5,996 nt of DNA from Candidatus Omnitrophota bacterium (GCA_016867095.1 VGKK01000069.1:1-5996); one strand, 5' to 3'. Shown: positions 1 to 5,524, counted from the stretch's first letter. Notes: generated from the letters alone by a model not told the origin. Made by a program: numbers and translations.

Positions 1-2
1 AA

Positions 3-464
3 GACCCTAATGTTATCGTAGTAGGAGAAATGCGCGACCTGGAAACTATCTCCACGACCCTTACCGCGGCAGAAACCGGGCACTTGGTTTTGGCCACGCT
101 GCACACGCCGGACGCGCCCCAGACCATACAGAGAATTATAGATGTCTTTCCGCCTTATCAACAGCAGCAGGTAAAATTACAGCTGGCAGATTGCTTGCAG
201 GGCGTAATTTCGCAATTATTGCTGCCTAAAGCGTCGGGTCATGGCCGGATTTTGGCTACAGAAGTAATGATTGCCACCCCGGGCATCAGAAATCTCGTCC
301 GGGAGCAAGAAATCGAGCAAATACCCACCCTGATGCAAACAGGCAGCCAATACGGGATGAAGACTATGGATAAATCCCTGAAAGAATTGTTCCAGCAGGG
401 GTTAATCAGCCTGGATGACGCGATGTCCAAGGTGAAAAACGTAGACGAGTTCAAGCGATTATAG
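3..464 (+). CDS. pilT: Type IV pilus retraction ATPase PilT, C-terminal part (5' end outside window)
   Basis: PilT is the cytoplasmic hexameric ATPase that depolymerises type IV pili and drives twitching motility. The reading frame is open from the first bases, so the N-terminal PAS-like domain and Walker A lie upstream; 153 residues remain of a family that is usually about 345-370. Visible in order are the Walker B segment (VVGEMRD, visible residues 6-12), the His box (HLVLATLHT, 27-35), and the C-terminal motif GIRNLVRE (94-101), close to the AIRNLIRE motif that marks PilT retraction ATPases rather than the PilB extension ATPase. The ending, with TMDKSL and QGLIS..DA, is also PilT-like. The frame is intact to its TAG stop. 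A 195-base spacer with a large inverted repeat separates it from the metabolic genes, so it is probably a separate transcription unit (inference). PilU is a less likely alternative. Confidence 0.95.
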   Translation, partial: DPNVIVVGEMRDLETISTTLTAAETGHLVLATLHTPDAPQTIQRIIDVFPPYQQQQVKLQLADCLQGVISQLLLPKASGHGRILATEVMIATPGIRNLVREQEIEQIPTLMQTGSQYGMKTMDKSLKELFQQGLISLDDAMSKVKNVDEFKRL

Positions 465-485
465 ACTTAAGATAGCGTCTTTTAA

Positions 486-615
486 GCGAATATCAGAAGA
501 CCAGAGTATCAGAACGGGATTATCAGAGCATCGGAGAGAAAGCAAAATTATTCCTTCTCTGGTGTTCTGATAATCTGATTTTCTCGTTCTGATATTCTGA
601 TAATCTGATACTCGC
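486..615. repeat. Large inverted repeat built from phased 8-nt units (TATCAGAA type)
   Basis: The left arm (486-540) and right arm (555-615) are imperfect reverse complements around a 14-nt loop. Each arm is a run of degenerate 8-nt units with one 6-nt unit inserted. The left arm reads tatcagaa, gaccagag, tatcagaa, cgggat, tatcagag, catcggag. The right arm, reverse complemented, reads tatcagat, tatcagaa, tatcagaa, cgagaa, aatcagat, tatcagaa, caccagag. The arms align unit for unit except that the right arm has one extra octamer. No T-run follows on the + strand, so it is not a typical intrinsic terminator. Apart from this element, the 465-659 spacer holds only a weak promoter candidate and the leuD ribosome binding site. 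Confidence 0.85.
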
Positions 616-634
616 AGTTAGTCAAAGCTATAAC
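605..634 (+). promoter_or_regulatory. Possible sigma70-type promoter ahead of the leuD-like gene
   Basis: CTGATA (605-610, 4 of 6 matches to TTGACA) is followed after 18 nt by TATAAC (629-634, 5 of 6 matches to TATAAT). Transcription would begin near 641, giving a short leader before the TTG start at 660 but leaving almost nothing ahead of the ATG at 645. The -35 candidate falls within the last octamer of the inverted repeat. The match is weak and the region is AT-rich, so chance is a real possibility. Confidence 0.3.
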
Positions 635-648
635 TAAATATATTATGC

Positions 649-653
649 AGGAG
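649..653 (+). promoter_or_regulatory. Shine-Dalgarno AGGAG that favours a TTG start for the leuD-like gene
   Basis: AGGAG lies 6 nt ahead of the TTG at 660-662, an ideal distance. The in-frame ATG at 645 overlaps this motif and has only AT-rich sequence upstream, with no purine-rich site. This is the main reason for choosing TTG 660 as the start. Confidence 0.6.
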
Positions 654-659
654 CGCGGT

Positions 660-1163
660 TTGAAGATAAAGGGCCAGGCGATAAAATTAGGCGATAATAT
701 CAACACGGACCTTATCATTTCCGGCCGGTATAAATTTGCCATCACCGATATGAAGGAATTATCCAAACACATAATGGAGGACATTGACCCCGCATTTTCC
801 GCGAAAATAGTCAGCGGCAAGTCCATAATTGTGGCGGGCAAGAATTTCGGGATGGGCTCTTCGCGGGAACAGGCGCCCCTGGTAATCAAGGAGTCCGGGA
901 TTGTCGCGGTCTTGGCCAAGACCTTTGCCCGGATATTCTACCGCAATAGTTTTAATATCGGCCTGCCCTTAGTGGAAACCGATACCGATAAAATTAGCGA
1001 GAAAGACCTCCTTGAGATTGATTTAGATAACGGAATAGTAAAGAATCTGACTAAAGAGGCCCAGGCAAAGATTGAGCCATTACCTTCTTTTATGCAGGAA
1101 CTTTTAAGGGAAGGCGGAATTGTTAATTACTATAAAAAACATAGAAAATTGCCACAAATTTAA
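660..1163 (+). CDS. leuD: 3-isopropylmalate dehydratase / aconitase-type small (swivel) subunit
   Basis: This is the swivel-domain subunit of a two-subunit 4Fe-4S hydro-lyase (LeuCD, homoaconitase or split aconitase). It pairs with a large catalytic subunit, not present here, to isomerise 2-isopropylmalate, homocitrate or citrate. From the TTG start the protein has 167 residues, matching the short archaeal-type LeuD/HacB group (about 160-170) rather than E. coli LeuD (about 200). Visible are GDNINTDLI (11-19), the substrate-loop segment GRYKFA (22-27), the anion-binding signature NFGMGSSREQAP (62-73, Met where Cys is common), AKTFARIFYRN (86-96), and the terminal GGIVNY (152-157). An ATG 15 nt upstream would add five residues but has no ribosome binding site, and starting at KIKGQA matches family N-termini better. 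The isocitrate and malate dehydrogenases downstream make an aconitase role plausible, but substrate cannot be fixed from this subunit alone. The symbol names the family, not a proven substrate. Confidence 0.88.
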   Translation: MKIKGQAIKLGDNINTDLIISGRYKFAITDMKELSKHIMEDIDPAFSAKIVSGKSIIVAGKNFGMGSSREQAPLVIKESGIVAVLAKTFARIFYRNSFNIGLPLVETDTDKISEKDLLEIDLDNGIVKNLTKEAQAKIEPLPSFMQELLREGGIVNYYKKHRKLPQI

Positions 1164-1174
1164 CCCTTCCAAGC

Positions 1175-1214
1175 CAAGACCCGGTCTTGCCAAGTGTGGC
1201 AAGACCGGGTCTTG
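1175..1214. repeat. Perfect 18-bp hairpin composed of two nested palindromes
   Basis: The arm caagacccggtcttgcca (1175-1192) is an exact reverse complement of 1197-1214 around the loop agtg. Each arm also contains its own near-palindrome: 1175-1189 (caagacc, c, ggtcttg) and 1200-1214 (caagacc, g, ggtcttg). The DNA could therefore fold as one long hairpin or as two small ones. No T-run follows on either strand, so a Rho-independent terminator is unlikely. It fills most of the 71-base gap between the leuD-like gene and the isocitrate dehydrogenase gene and ends a few bases before the purine-rich ribosome binding site near 1219-1227. Confidence 0.9.
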
Positions 1215-1234
1215 AACTAGGGGAGAGATAAAAG

Positions 1235-2320
1235 ATGGCGCACAGGATTACATTAATACCGGGTGATGGAGTCGGTCCGGAGGTAGCGGAGGCGGCCAGG
1301 CGCTGCATTGAGGCGACCGGCGCTAAAATAGAATGGGAAGAGGTAATTGCCGGCCAGGACGCCCAGGTTAAATTCGGCGAGCTCCTGCCGAAAAATGTTT
1401 TAGATTCGGTAAAAAAGAATAAAGTAGCGCTTAAGGGCCCGATTATCACGCCAATCGGCGAGGGCTTTCGTTCGGTAAATGTGGCCATCAGGCAGGCCCT
1501 GGATTTGTACGCCTGCGTGCGTCCGGCAAAGTCTTATCCGGGGGTAAAGAGCCCTTATCAGGATATAGACCTGGTGATTATCCGGGAAAACAGCGAAGAT
1601 TTATATGCCGGCATTGAATTTGAAGAGGCTCGGCCTGAAACTAAAGAGTTAATTTCCCAGATAGAAAAATTCAGCAATAAGAAAATCCGCCCGGATTCAG
1701 GCATATCCATAAAACCTATTTCAAAATTTGCCTCAGAGCGCATTATCAGGTTCGCCTTTGAATACGCCTTAAAGTCCAAGCGTAAAAAAATCACCCTTAT
1801 CCAGAAATCAAATATTATGAAGTTTACCGACGGGCTGTTTTTGAAGGTCGGCCGCGCCGTAGCCAAGGAATACGAGGGAATGGTTATCTTTGAGGAAGCC
1901 TTAGTAGATAATATGGCGATGCAGCTGGTGCAGAAGCCGCGCAATTACGATGTCTTGGTATTGCCGAATTTATACGGGGATATATTTTCCGACCTTTGCG
2001 CGGGCCTGGTCGGCGGCCTGGGCGTAGCCCCCGGAGCAAATATCGGCGATGATCTGGCGGTCTTTGAGGCAGTGCATGGCTCTGCGCCTAAATATAAAGG
2101 CCAAAATAAGGTTAATCCCGCGGCTATGATTTTATCCGGCGTGCTCATGTTAAGGCACATTAAGGAAGATAAAGCCGCGGATAACCTGGAGAACGCGGTC
2201 AGGGCGGTTCTGGCAGAGGCAAAGTCGGTAACCTACGATTTGAAACCCTCTCGTGACGACCCGTCTGCCGTGGGAACTAAAGAAATGGCCGATGCCATTA
2301 TTGACAAGTTAAAGAAATAG
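1235..2320 (+). CDS. icd: Isocitrate dehydrogenase, short isocitrate/isopropylmalate dehydrogenase family
   Basis: The 361-residue protein oxidatively decarboxylates isocitrate to 2-oxoglutarate in the TCA cycle. It is as short as NAD-type IDH and isopropylmalate dehydrogenase; E. coli Icd has about 416. Isocitrate use is indicated by Ser80, Asn82, Arg86, Arg96 and Arg117, which align with E. coli Icd Ser113, Asn115, Arg119, Arg129 and Arg153; isopropylmalate dehydrogenases carry different residues at the first two. Catalytic Tyr124 (RENSEDLY), Lys191 (QKSNIMKFTDG) and metal-binding Asp225, Asp249 and Asp253 (NLYGDIFSD) are present. The cofactor loop reads HGSAPKYKGQNKVNP, where Lys286, Tyr287 and Val293 correspond to the E. 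coli NADP residues Lys344, Tyr345 and Val351. Tyr334 matches Tyr391, but Arg395 is replaced by Pro338. NADP preference is therefore inferred. A purine-rich site (AGGGGAGAG, 1219-1227) precedes the ATG. Homoisocitrate dehydrogenase is a less likely alternative. Confidence 0.92.
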   Translation: MAHRITLIPGDGVGPEVAEAARRCIEATGAKIEWEEVIAGQDAQVKFGELLPKNVLDSVKKNKVALKGPIITPIGEGFRSVNVAIRQALDLYACVRPAKSYPGVKSPYQDIDLVIIRENSEDLYAGIEFEEARPETKELISQIEKFSNKKIRPDSGISIKPISKFASERIIRFAFEYALKSKRKKITLIQKSNIMKFTDGLFLKVGRAVAKEYEGMVIFEEALVDNMAMQLVQKPRNYDVLVLPNLYGDIFSDLCAGLVGGLGVAPGANIGDDLAVFEAVHGSAPKYKGQNKVNPAAMILSGVLMLRHIKEDKAADNLENAVRAVLAEAKSVTYDLKPSRDDPSAVGTKEMADAIIDKLKK

Positions 2321-2332
2321 GGAGGTTACCAG

Positions 2333-2406
2333 GTCACAAAGTCACAATGTCACCAGTTAAAATTGTAAATTTACGGGTGACGTGGTGACGTGGTGTCTTG
2401 GTGACT
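2333..2406. repeat. Inverted repeat built from 8-nt GTCAC units, abutting the mdh start
   Basis: The left arm is three octamers, gtcacaaa, gtcacaat and gtcaccag (2333-2356). The right arm is four octamers in the opposite orientation, gggtgacg, tggtgacg, tggtgtct and tggtgact (2375-2406). The outer 22 nt of the two arms match at 18 positions. The AT-rich loop carries its own small stem, aaatt (2360-2364) with aattt (2368-2372). It occupies most of the spacer between icd and mdh, and its last octamers supply the only GGTGA-like ribosome binding site before the mdh start. It shares the 8-nt architecture of the repeat at 486-615 but not its sequence. No T-run of terminator type follows. Confidence 0.85.
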
Positions 2407-2414
2407 TTATTGAT

Positions 2415-3329
2415 ATGAAGATAAGTATAATCGGCGCGGGAAATGTAGGCAGCTTAACCGCGATGCGCCTGGCCCAGGAAAATATCGGCGATATCGTTTT
2501 GGTAGATATAGTTAAGGGCCTGGGCCGCGCCAAGGCGCTGGATTTAGAAGATGCCCGCAAGACCCTGGGAATCAATTATCATATCCAGGGCACGGATGAT
2601 ATCAGCCAGATAAAAGATTCGGATATTATTGTGATTACCGCGGGCCTGGCGCGCAGGCCGGGGATGACCCGCGAAGAACTATTGAGTAAAAACGCGGCTA
2701 TTTTAAAAGATATCTGCCTGAATATAAAAACATTAGCCCCTCAATCCATCCTCGTCGTGGTTACCAATCCCCTGGATTTAATGACTTATTTTGTTTTAAA
2801 AAGCACTGCTTTTAAGCCGTCCAGGGTATTAGGGATGGGGATCAGCTTGGATGAGGCGCGCTTTGCCAACCTGATTAGCGGAGAATTGAATATTTCTGTG
2901 GCTGACATTGAGCCTTGTGTTATCGGCAGCCATGGTCAGGAAATGTTACCGTTGCCCCGTTTTACCAAGGTAAAAAATAAGCCTCTTGATAAAATTATTG
3001 ACGAGAAAAAAATACAGGGCTTAGTTGAACGGACTATTGGCCGGGGCGCGGAAATTGTCTCTTTATTGGGCAGCGGCAGCGCGTATTTCGCGCCTTCCGC
3101 GGCAGCCGCGGCGGTAGCCAGGGCCATAGCCAAAGACGAAAAACGCGCTATCGGCGCCTGCGCCTATTTAAACGGCGAATACGGACTAAGCGATGTCTGC
3201 ATCGGCGTTCCCTGCCGGCTGGGAAAACAGGGCATAGAGGAAATTATTGAATTAGAGTTAAATCAAAAAGAAAAAGAAGCGTTCTTTGAGGCTGCCGCTC
3301 ACCTTAAAAAACAATATAATGCATTATGA
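2415..3329 (+). CDS. mdh: Malate dehydrogenase, LDH-like NAD-dependent type
   Basis: This cytoplasmic enzyme interconverts malate and oxaloacetate. With 304 residues it fits the LDH-like Mdh family (about 305-320). Visible are the Rossmann motif GAGNVG (7-12), Asp31 at the end of strand 2 (NAD preference), and the mobile-loop sequence LARRPGMTR (78-86). Arg80 sits at the position where lactate dehydrogenases have Gln102, which selects malate. TNPLD follows (117-121), then Asp146 and Arg149 (LDEARF), and catalytic His173 (GSHG), so the catalytic set looks complete. The ATG at 2415 is chosen because MKISIIGAGNVG is the canonical N-terminus; an in-frame GTG at 2382 would add eleven residues encoded inside the inverted repeat. 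The 3' end overlaps lpd by 11 nt, suggesting coupled translation. Other LDH-like 2-hydroxyacid dehydrogenases are unlikely given the Arg. Confidence 0.93.
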   Translation: MKISIIGAGNVGSLTAMRLAQENIGDIVLVDIVKGLGRAKALDLEDARKTLGINYHIQGTDDISQIKDSDIIVITAGLARRPGMTREELLSKNAAILKDICLNIKTLAPQSILVVVTNPLDLMTYFVLKSTAFKPSRVLGMGISLDEARFANLISGELNISVADIEPCVIGSHGQEMLPLPRFTKVKNKPLDKIIDEKKIQGLVERTIGRGAEIVSLLGSGSAYFAPSAAAAAVARAIAKDEKRAIGACAYLNGEYGLSDVCIGVPCRLGKQGIEEIIELELNQKEKEAFFEAAAHLKKQYNAL

Positions 3330-4626
3330 TTTAGCGATAATCGGCGCGGGTTGGGCCGGATTTAACGCGGCAATCAGGGCCAGGGAATTAGGCCTGAAAG
3401 CCTGCCTTATTGATAAAGGGCCGCTCGGCGGCACCTGCCTGAACCGCGGGTGTATTCCTACCAAAGCACTAATACAGTCTGCCAAGATATACAACCTTGC
3501 CAAAAAATCCAGCCTTTTCGGTATAGATGCCGTGGAGGCGCGGGTAAACTTTACTAAAATCCAGGAGAGAAAAGAAAAAGTTGTCCAGCAATTACGCCAG
3601 GGCATGCAGTTTATGCTCAAGGGCGTTGATTTCTTGAATGCCGAAGCCAAAATCTTATCCGGCCAAGAGATAAATGCCGGCGGAAAAAATATCGCGGCAA
3701 AATTCATCCTCGTTGCCTGCGGCGCAAAGCCGATGGAAATCGGGCCTTTGAAATTTGACGGAAAAAAAATAGTTTCCAGCGACGATATCCTGAGCCTGAA
3801 GGAAATACCCAGGTCGCTTTTAATCATCGGCGGCGGCGTGATTGGCTGCGAATTCGCCAGCTTATTTTCTGCTTTAGGGAGCCGAGTTTCAATAGTTGAG
3901 CTGACGCCCCAGCTTTTACCAGGCGTTGATAAAGAAGTAGCCAGGAAATTAGAAAGCGCTTATAAAAAGAAAGGGATTTTAGTAAATACCAATACCGATG
4001 CCACAGGAGTGGATTTAAATAATTATGACCTTGTTTTACTTGGTATCGGCCGCTCTGCGGATACCAGCGGCCTGGATTTGGATAAAATCGGCGTAAAGCT
4101 GGATAAAGCCAAGATTACCGTTGATGAATGCCTCAGGACCAGCGTCACCGGCATATATGCCGCCGGTGACTGTGCCTCAAAGATTATGCTTGCCCATTTT
4201 GCCGCTTACCAGGGCCGCCTGGCCGCGGAAAATATAGCCCAGCCGGACAAACAAAAAAAGGCTGACGCGCAAAATATCCCCAGCTGTATTTTTAGCGACC
4301 CGGAAATAGGCAGCGTCGGGATAAGCGAAGAAGATGCCGCCCAGAAGGGCATAGAGATAAAAGTAAATAAATTTGATTTCCTCGGCTCCGGCATGGCGCG
4401 CATATTAGAGGAAACCGAAGGATTCATAAAAATAATTTCCGATAAAAAAAGCGGCGTGGCCTTGGGCGCTTGTGTAATCGGCCCGCGCGCCACAGAGTTA
4501 ATTGCCACCTTAACGCTGGCAGTATCCTGCCGCCTGACCGGCGAGCAAATCCGTAATACGATTTTTGCCCACCCCAGCTTATCCGAATCCATAAGCGACG
4601 CCTTAAAAGAAAACTATGGAGTTTAA
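3319..4626 (+). CDS. lpdA: Dihydrolipoamide dehydrogenase (E3), compact form
   Basis: This FAD flavoprotein reoxidises dihydrolipoyl groups on E2 or GcvH-type carriers and passes electrons to NAD. Visible are the FAD Rossmann motif GAGWAG (9-14), the redox disulfide GGTCLNRGCIPTK (Cys40 and Cys45), the second Rossmann motif GGGVIG (171-176) with Glu194 at the end of strand 2 (NAD type), the second FAD motif GIYAAGDC (278-285), and the catalytic dyad His418/Glu423 in HPSLSE. At 435 residues it is shorter than usual (about 460-475). Part of the loss is in the NAD domain between residues 220 and 240, where a beta-hairpin present in E. coli Lpd is largely absent. The ATG at 3319 lies inside the mdh tail (11-nt overlap) with no clear ribosome binding site, so translation probably depends on coupling. 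An upstream in-frame TTG at 3286 would add non-homologous residues. Mercuric or other disulfide reductases are less likely given the neighbouring lipoyl genes. Confidence 0.92.
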   Translation: MHYDLAIIGAGWAGFNAAIRARELGLKACLIDKGPLGGTCLNRGCIPTKALIQSAKIYNLAKKSSLFGIDAVEARVNFTKIQERKEKVVQQLRQGMQFMLKGVDFLNAEAKILSGQEINAGGKNIAAKFILVACGAKPMEIGPLKFDGKKIVSSDDILSLKEIPRSLLIIGGGVIGCEFASLFSALGSRVSIVELTPQLLPGVDKEVARKLESAYKKKGILVNTNTDATGVDLNNYDLVLLGIGRSADTSGLDLDKIGVKLDKAKITVDECLRTSVTGIYAAGDCASKIMLAHFAAYQGRLAAENIAQPDKQKKADAQNIPSCIFSDPEIGSVGISEEDAAQKGIEIKVNKFDFLGSGMARILEETEGFIKIISDKKSGVALGACVIGPRATELIATLTLAVSCRLTGEQIRNTIFAHPSLSESISDALKENYGV

Positions 4627-5245
4627 AGTATTTGATTTAGGGCTGGTTGATTTTTACCGGGCCTGGAATTTCCAAAAAGAAATATTCCAGAAAGTTAAAA
4701 ACGGCTCTTTGGAATCAGGCCTGATTTTCTGCCGGCACTATCCGGTGATTACCCTGGGCAGGTTAGCCGACAAAAGAAATATTCTGCTTTCCCGCCAGGA
4801 ATTGACAAAGAGGGATATAGCGGTTTATGAAATAGAACGGGGAGGCGACGTTACTTATCACGGGCCCGGCCAGCTTGTAGCCTATCCGGTATTTAACCTG
4901 GCTCGCCGTAAAAAAGACATACGCTTATTCTTAAGGGAATTAGAAGGCATCGCGATAGCCTCGTTGGCCGAATTCGGCATAGAAGCGGCAAGGCTTAAGG
5001 GTTTAACCGGTGTTTGGGTAGGCAAGGCCAAAATTGTCTCTATCGGTATCGCGATTAGAAAGTGGATTAGCTTCCATGGCCTAAGCCTGAATATTGAAAA
5101 AAACGATCTGGGTAACTTCCGCCTTATCCGGCCTTGCGGCATGGACATAGAGATGACGTCATTAGAAACGATTTTAGGCAGGAAAGCGGAATTCGCTCTT
5201 TTAAAAAAATGTATGGCGCGTAAATTTAAGGAGGCAATGCAATGA
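4616..5245 (+). CDS. lipB: Lipoyl(octanoyl) transferase LipB
   Basis: LipB moves the octanoyl group from octanoyl-ACP to the target lysine of lipoyl domains, the first step of de novo lipoylation before LipA inserts sulfur. The 209-residue protein shows RGGDVTYHGPGQLVAYPV (75-92), GVWVGKAKIVSIG (132-144) with catalytic Lys139, FHGLSLNI (153-160), and IRPCGM (171-176) with catalytic Cys174. The Cys/Lys pair of the acyl-thioester mechanism is intact. HYPVITLGR near residue 41 corresponds to the family's HxPVxTxGR segment. The length is normal for LipB. The start overlaps the lpd tail by 11 nt and no good ribosome binding site is seen, so it is probably translationally coupled. The stop overlaps the start of a lipoyl-domain gene, its likely substrate. 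LipA is not in the window. LplA-type ligases lack this motif order and are unlikely. Confidence 0.95.
   Translation: MEFKVFDLGLVDFYRAWNFQKEIFQKVKNGSLESGLIFCRHYPVITLGRLADKRNILLSRQELTKRDIAVYEIERGGDVTYHGPGQLVAYPVFNLARRKKDIRLFLRELEGIAIASLAEFGIEAARLKGLTGVWVGKAKIVSIGIAIRKWISFHGLSLNIEKNDLGNFRLIRPCGMDIEMTSLETILGRKAEFALLKKCMARKFKEAMQ
5228..5234 (+). promoter_or_regulatory. Strong Shine-Dalgarno for the lipoyl-domain gene
   Basis: AAGGAGG inside the lipB 3' end lies 7 nt ahead of the ATG at 5242. It is the strongest ribosome binding site in the window. The carrier protein may thus be made in greater amount than the coupled enzymes upstream (inference). Confidence 0.75.
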
Positions 5246-5487
5246 CAAAGGTAGTGCTGCCGGAATTAGGGGAAGGAATAGAGAAAGCGACAATTTCTTA
5301 CTGGTATTTTAAGGAAGGAGAGAAGGTAAACGAAAGAGATGACCTGGTGGAGTTGGCTACCGACAAGGCCACTTTTAATCTGCCCAGCCCTGCCTCAGGC
5401 GCGCTTGGCCAAATCTTCTTTCATGAAGGCGATACTGTGCCTGTAGGGGAAGTGTTGGCAACCATAGATACTCTTGACAAGGCGTAG
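5242..5487 (+). CDS. Free-standing E2-type lipoyl-domain protein
   Basis: The 81-residue product is a single biotinyl/lipoyl-attachment domain of the 2-oxoacid dehydrogenase E2 type, from VVLPELGEGI (4-13) to VPVGEVLATID (66-76). The modifiable lysine is Lys42 in ATDKATF (39-45), and the downstream turn SPASGALG (49-56) is typical. A normal E2 continues through a linker, a subunit-binding domain and a catalytic core of about 230 residues. Here a stop follows the domain directly, and the 53 bases before the next start show no continuation. It is too short for GcvH (about 130 residues). The gene overlaps lipB by 4 nt (ATGA) and has its own strong ribosome binding site. It could be a lipoyl carrier acting in trans, the detached lipoyl domain of a split E2, or an E2 remnant; the intact fold and good expression signals argue against a remnant. 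Confidence 0.9.
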   Translation: MTKVVLPELGEGIEKATISYWYFKEGEKVNERDDLVELATDKATFNLPSPASGALGQIFFHEGDTVPVGEVLATIDTLDKA

Positions 5488-5502
5488 TTTTGCTAGTATA
5501 TA
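5474..5502 (+). promoter_or_regulatory. Candidate promoter at the end of the lipoyl-domain gene
   Basis: A perfect TTGACA (5474-5479) within the last codons of the lipoyl gene is followed after 17 nt by TATATA (5497-5502, 4 of 6 matches). A perfect TATAAT (5503-5508) lies just beyond but at a 23-nt spacing. This AT-rich tract would drive the HTH gene and possibly the acyltransferase gene. Confidence 0.4.
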
Positions 5503-5524
5503 TATAATTTGTCTAGATTTGCTA
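5489..5524 (+). repeat. Short direct repeat TTTGCTA flanking the AT-rich tract
   Basis: TTTGCTA occurs at 5489-5495 and 5518-5524, 29 nt apart start to start, with the candidate -10 elements between them. It could be an operator pair for the adjacent HTH protein, but a 7-nt repeat in AT-rich DNA may also be chance. Confidence 0.3.

Noticed and set aside
463..484. Possible terminator at the end of pilT (agac...gtct followed by four T)
   Set aside because: The stem is only 4 bp with a 10-nt loop, overlaps the stop codon and would not be stable.
486..615. CRISPR array
   Set aside because: The repeat units are 8 nt, degenerate, lack spacers and run in opposite orientations in the two arms.
548..919. 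Minus-strand open frame of 123 codons across the first inverted repeat and the leuD-like gene
   Set aside because: It is antisense to a well-supported gene, its end is translated repeat sequence, and the product shows no recognisable domain.
486..2406. Insertion sequence or transposon ends
   Set aside because: No transposase gene is present, the three inverted repeats differ in sequence, and each is a local hairpin rather than a matching pair of ends.
3324..3827. Minus-strand open frame of 167 codons inside lpd
   Set aside because: It lies entirely opposite a dihydrolipoamide dehydrogenase with intact motifs and has no recognisable family features. The other minus-strand frames are rejected for the same reason.
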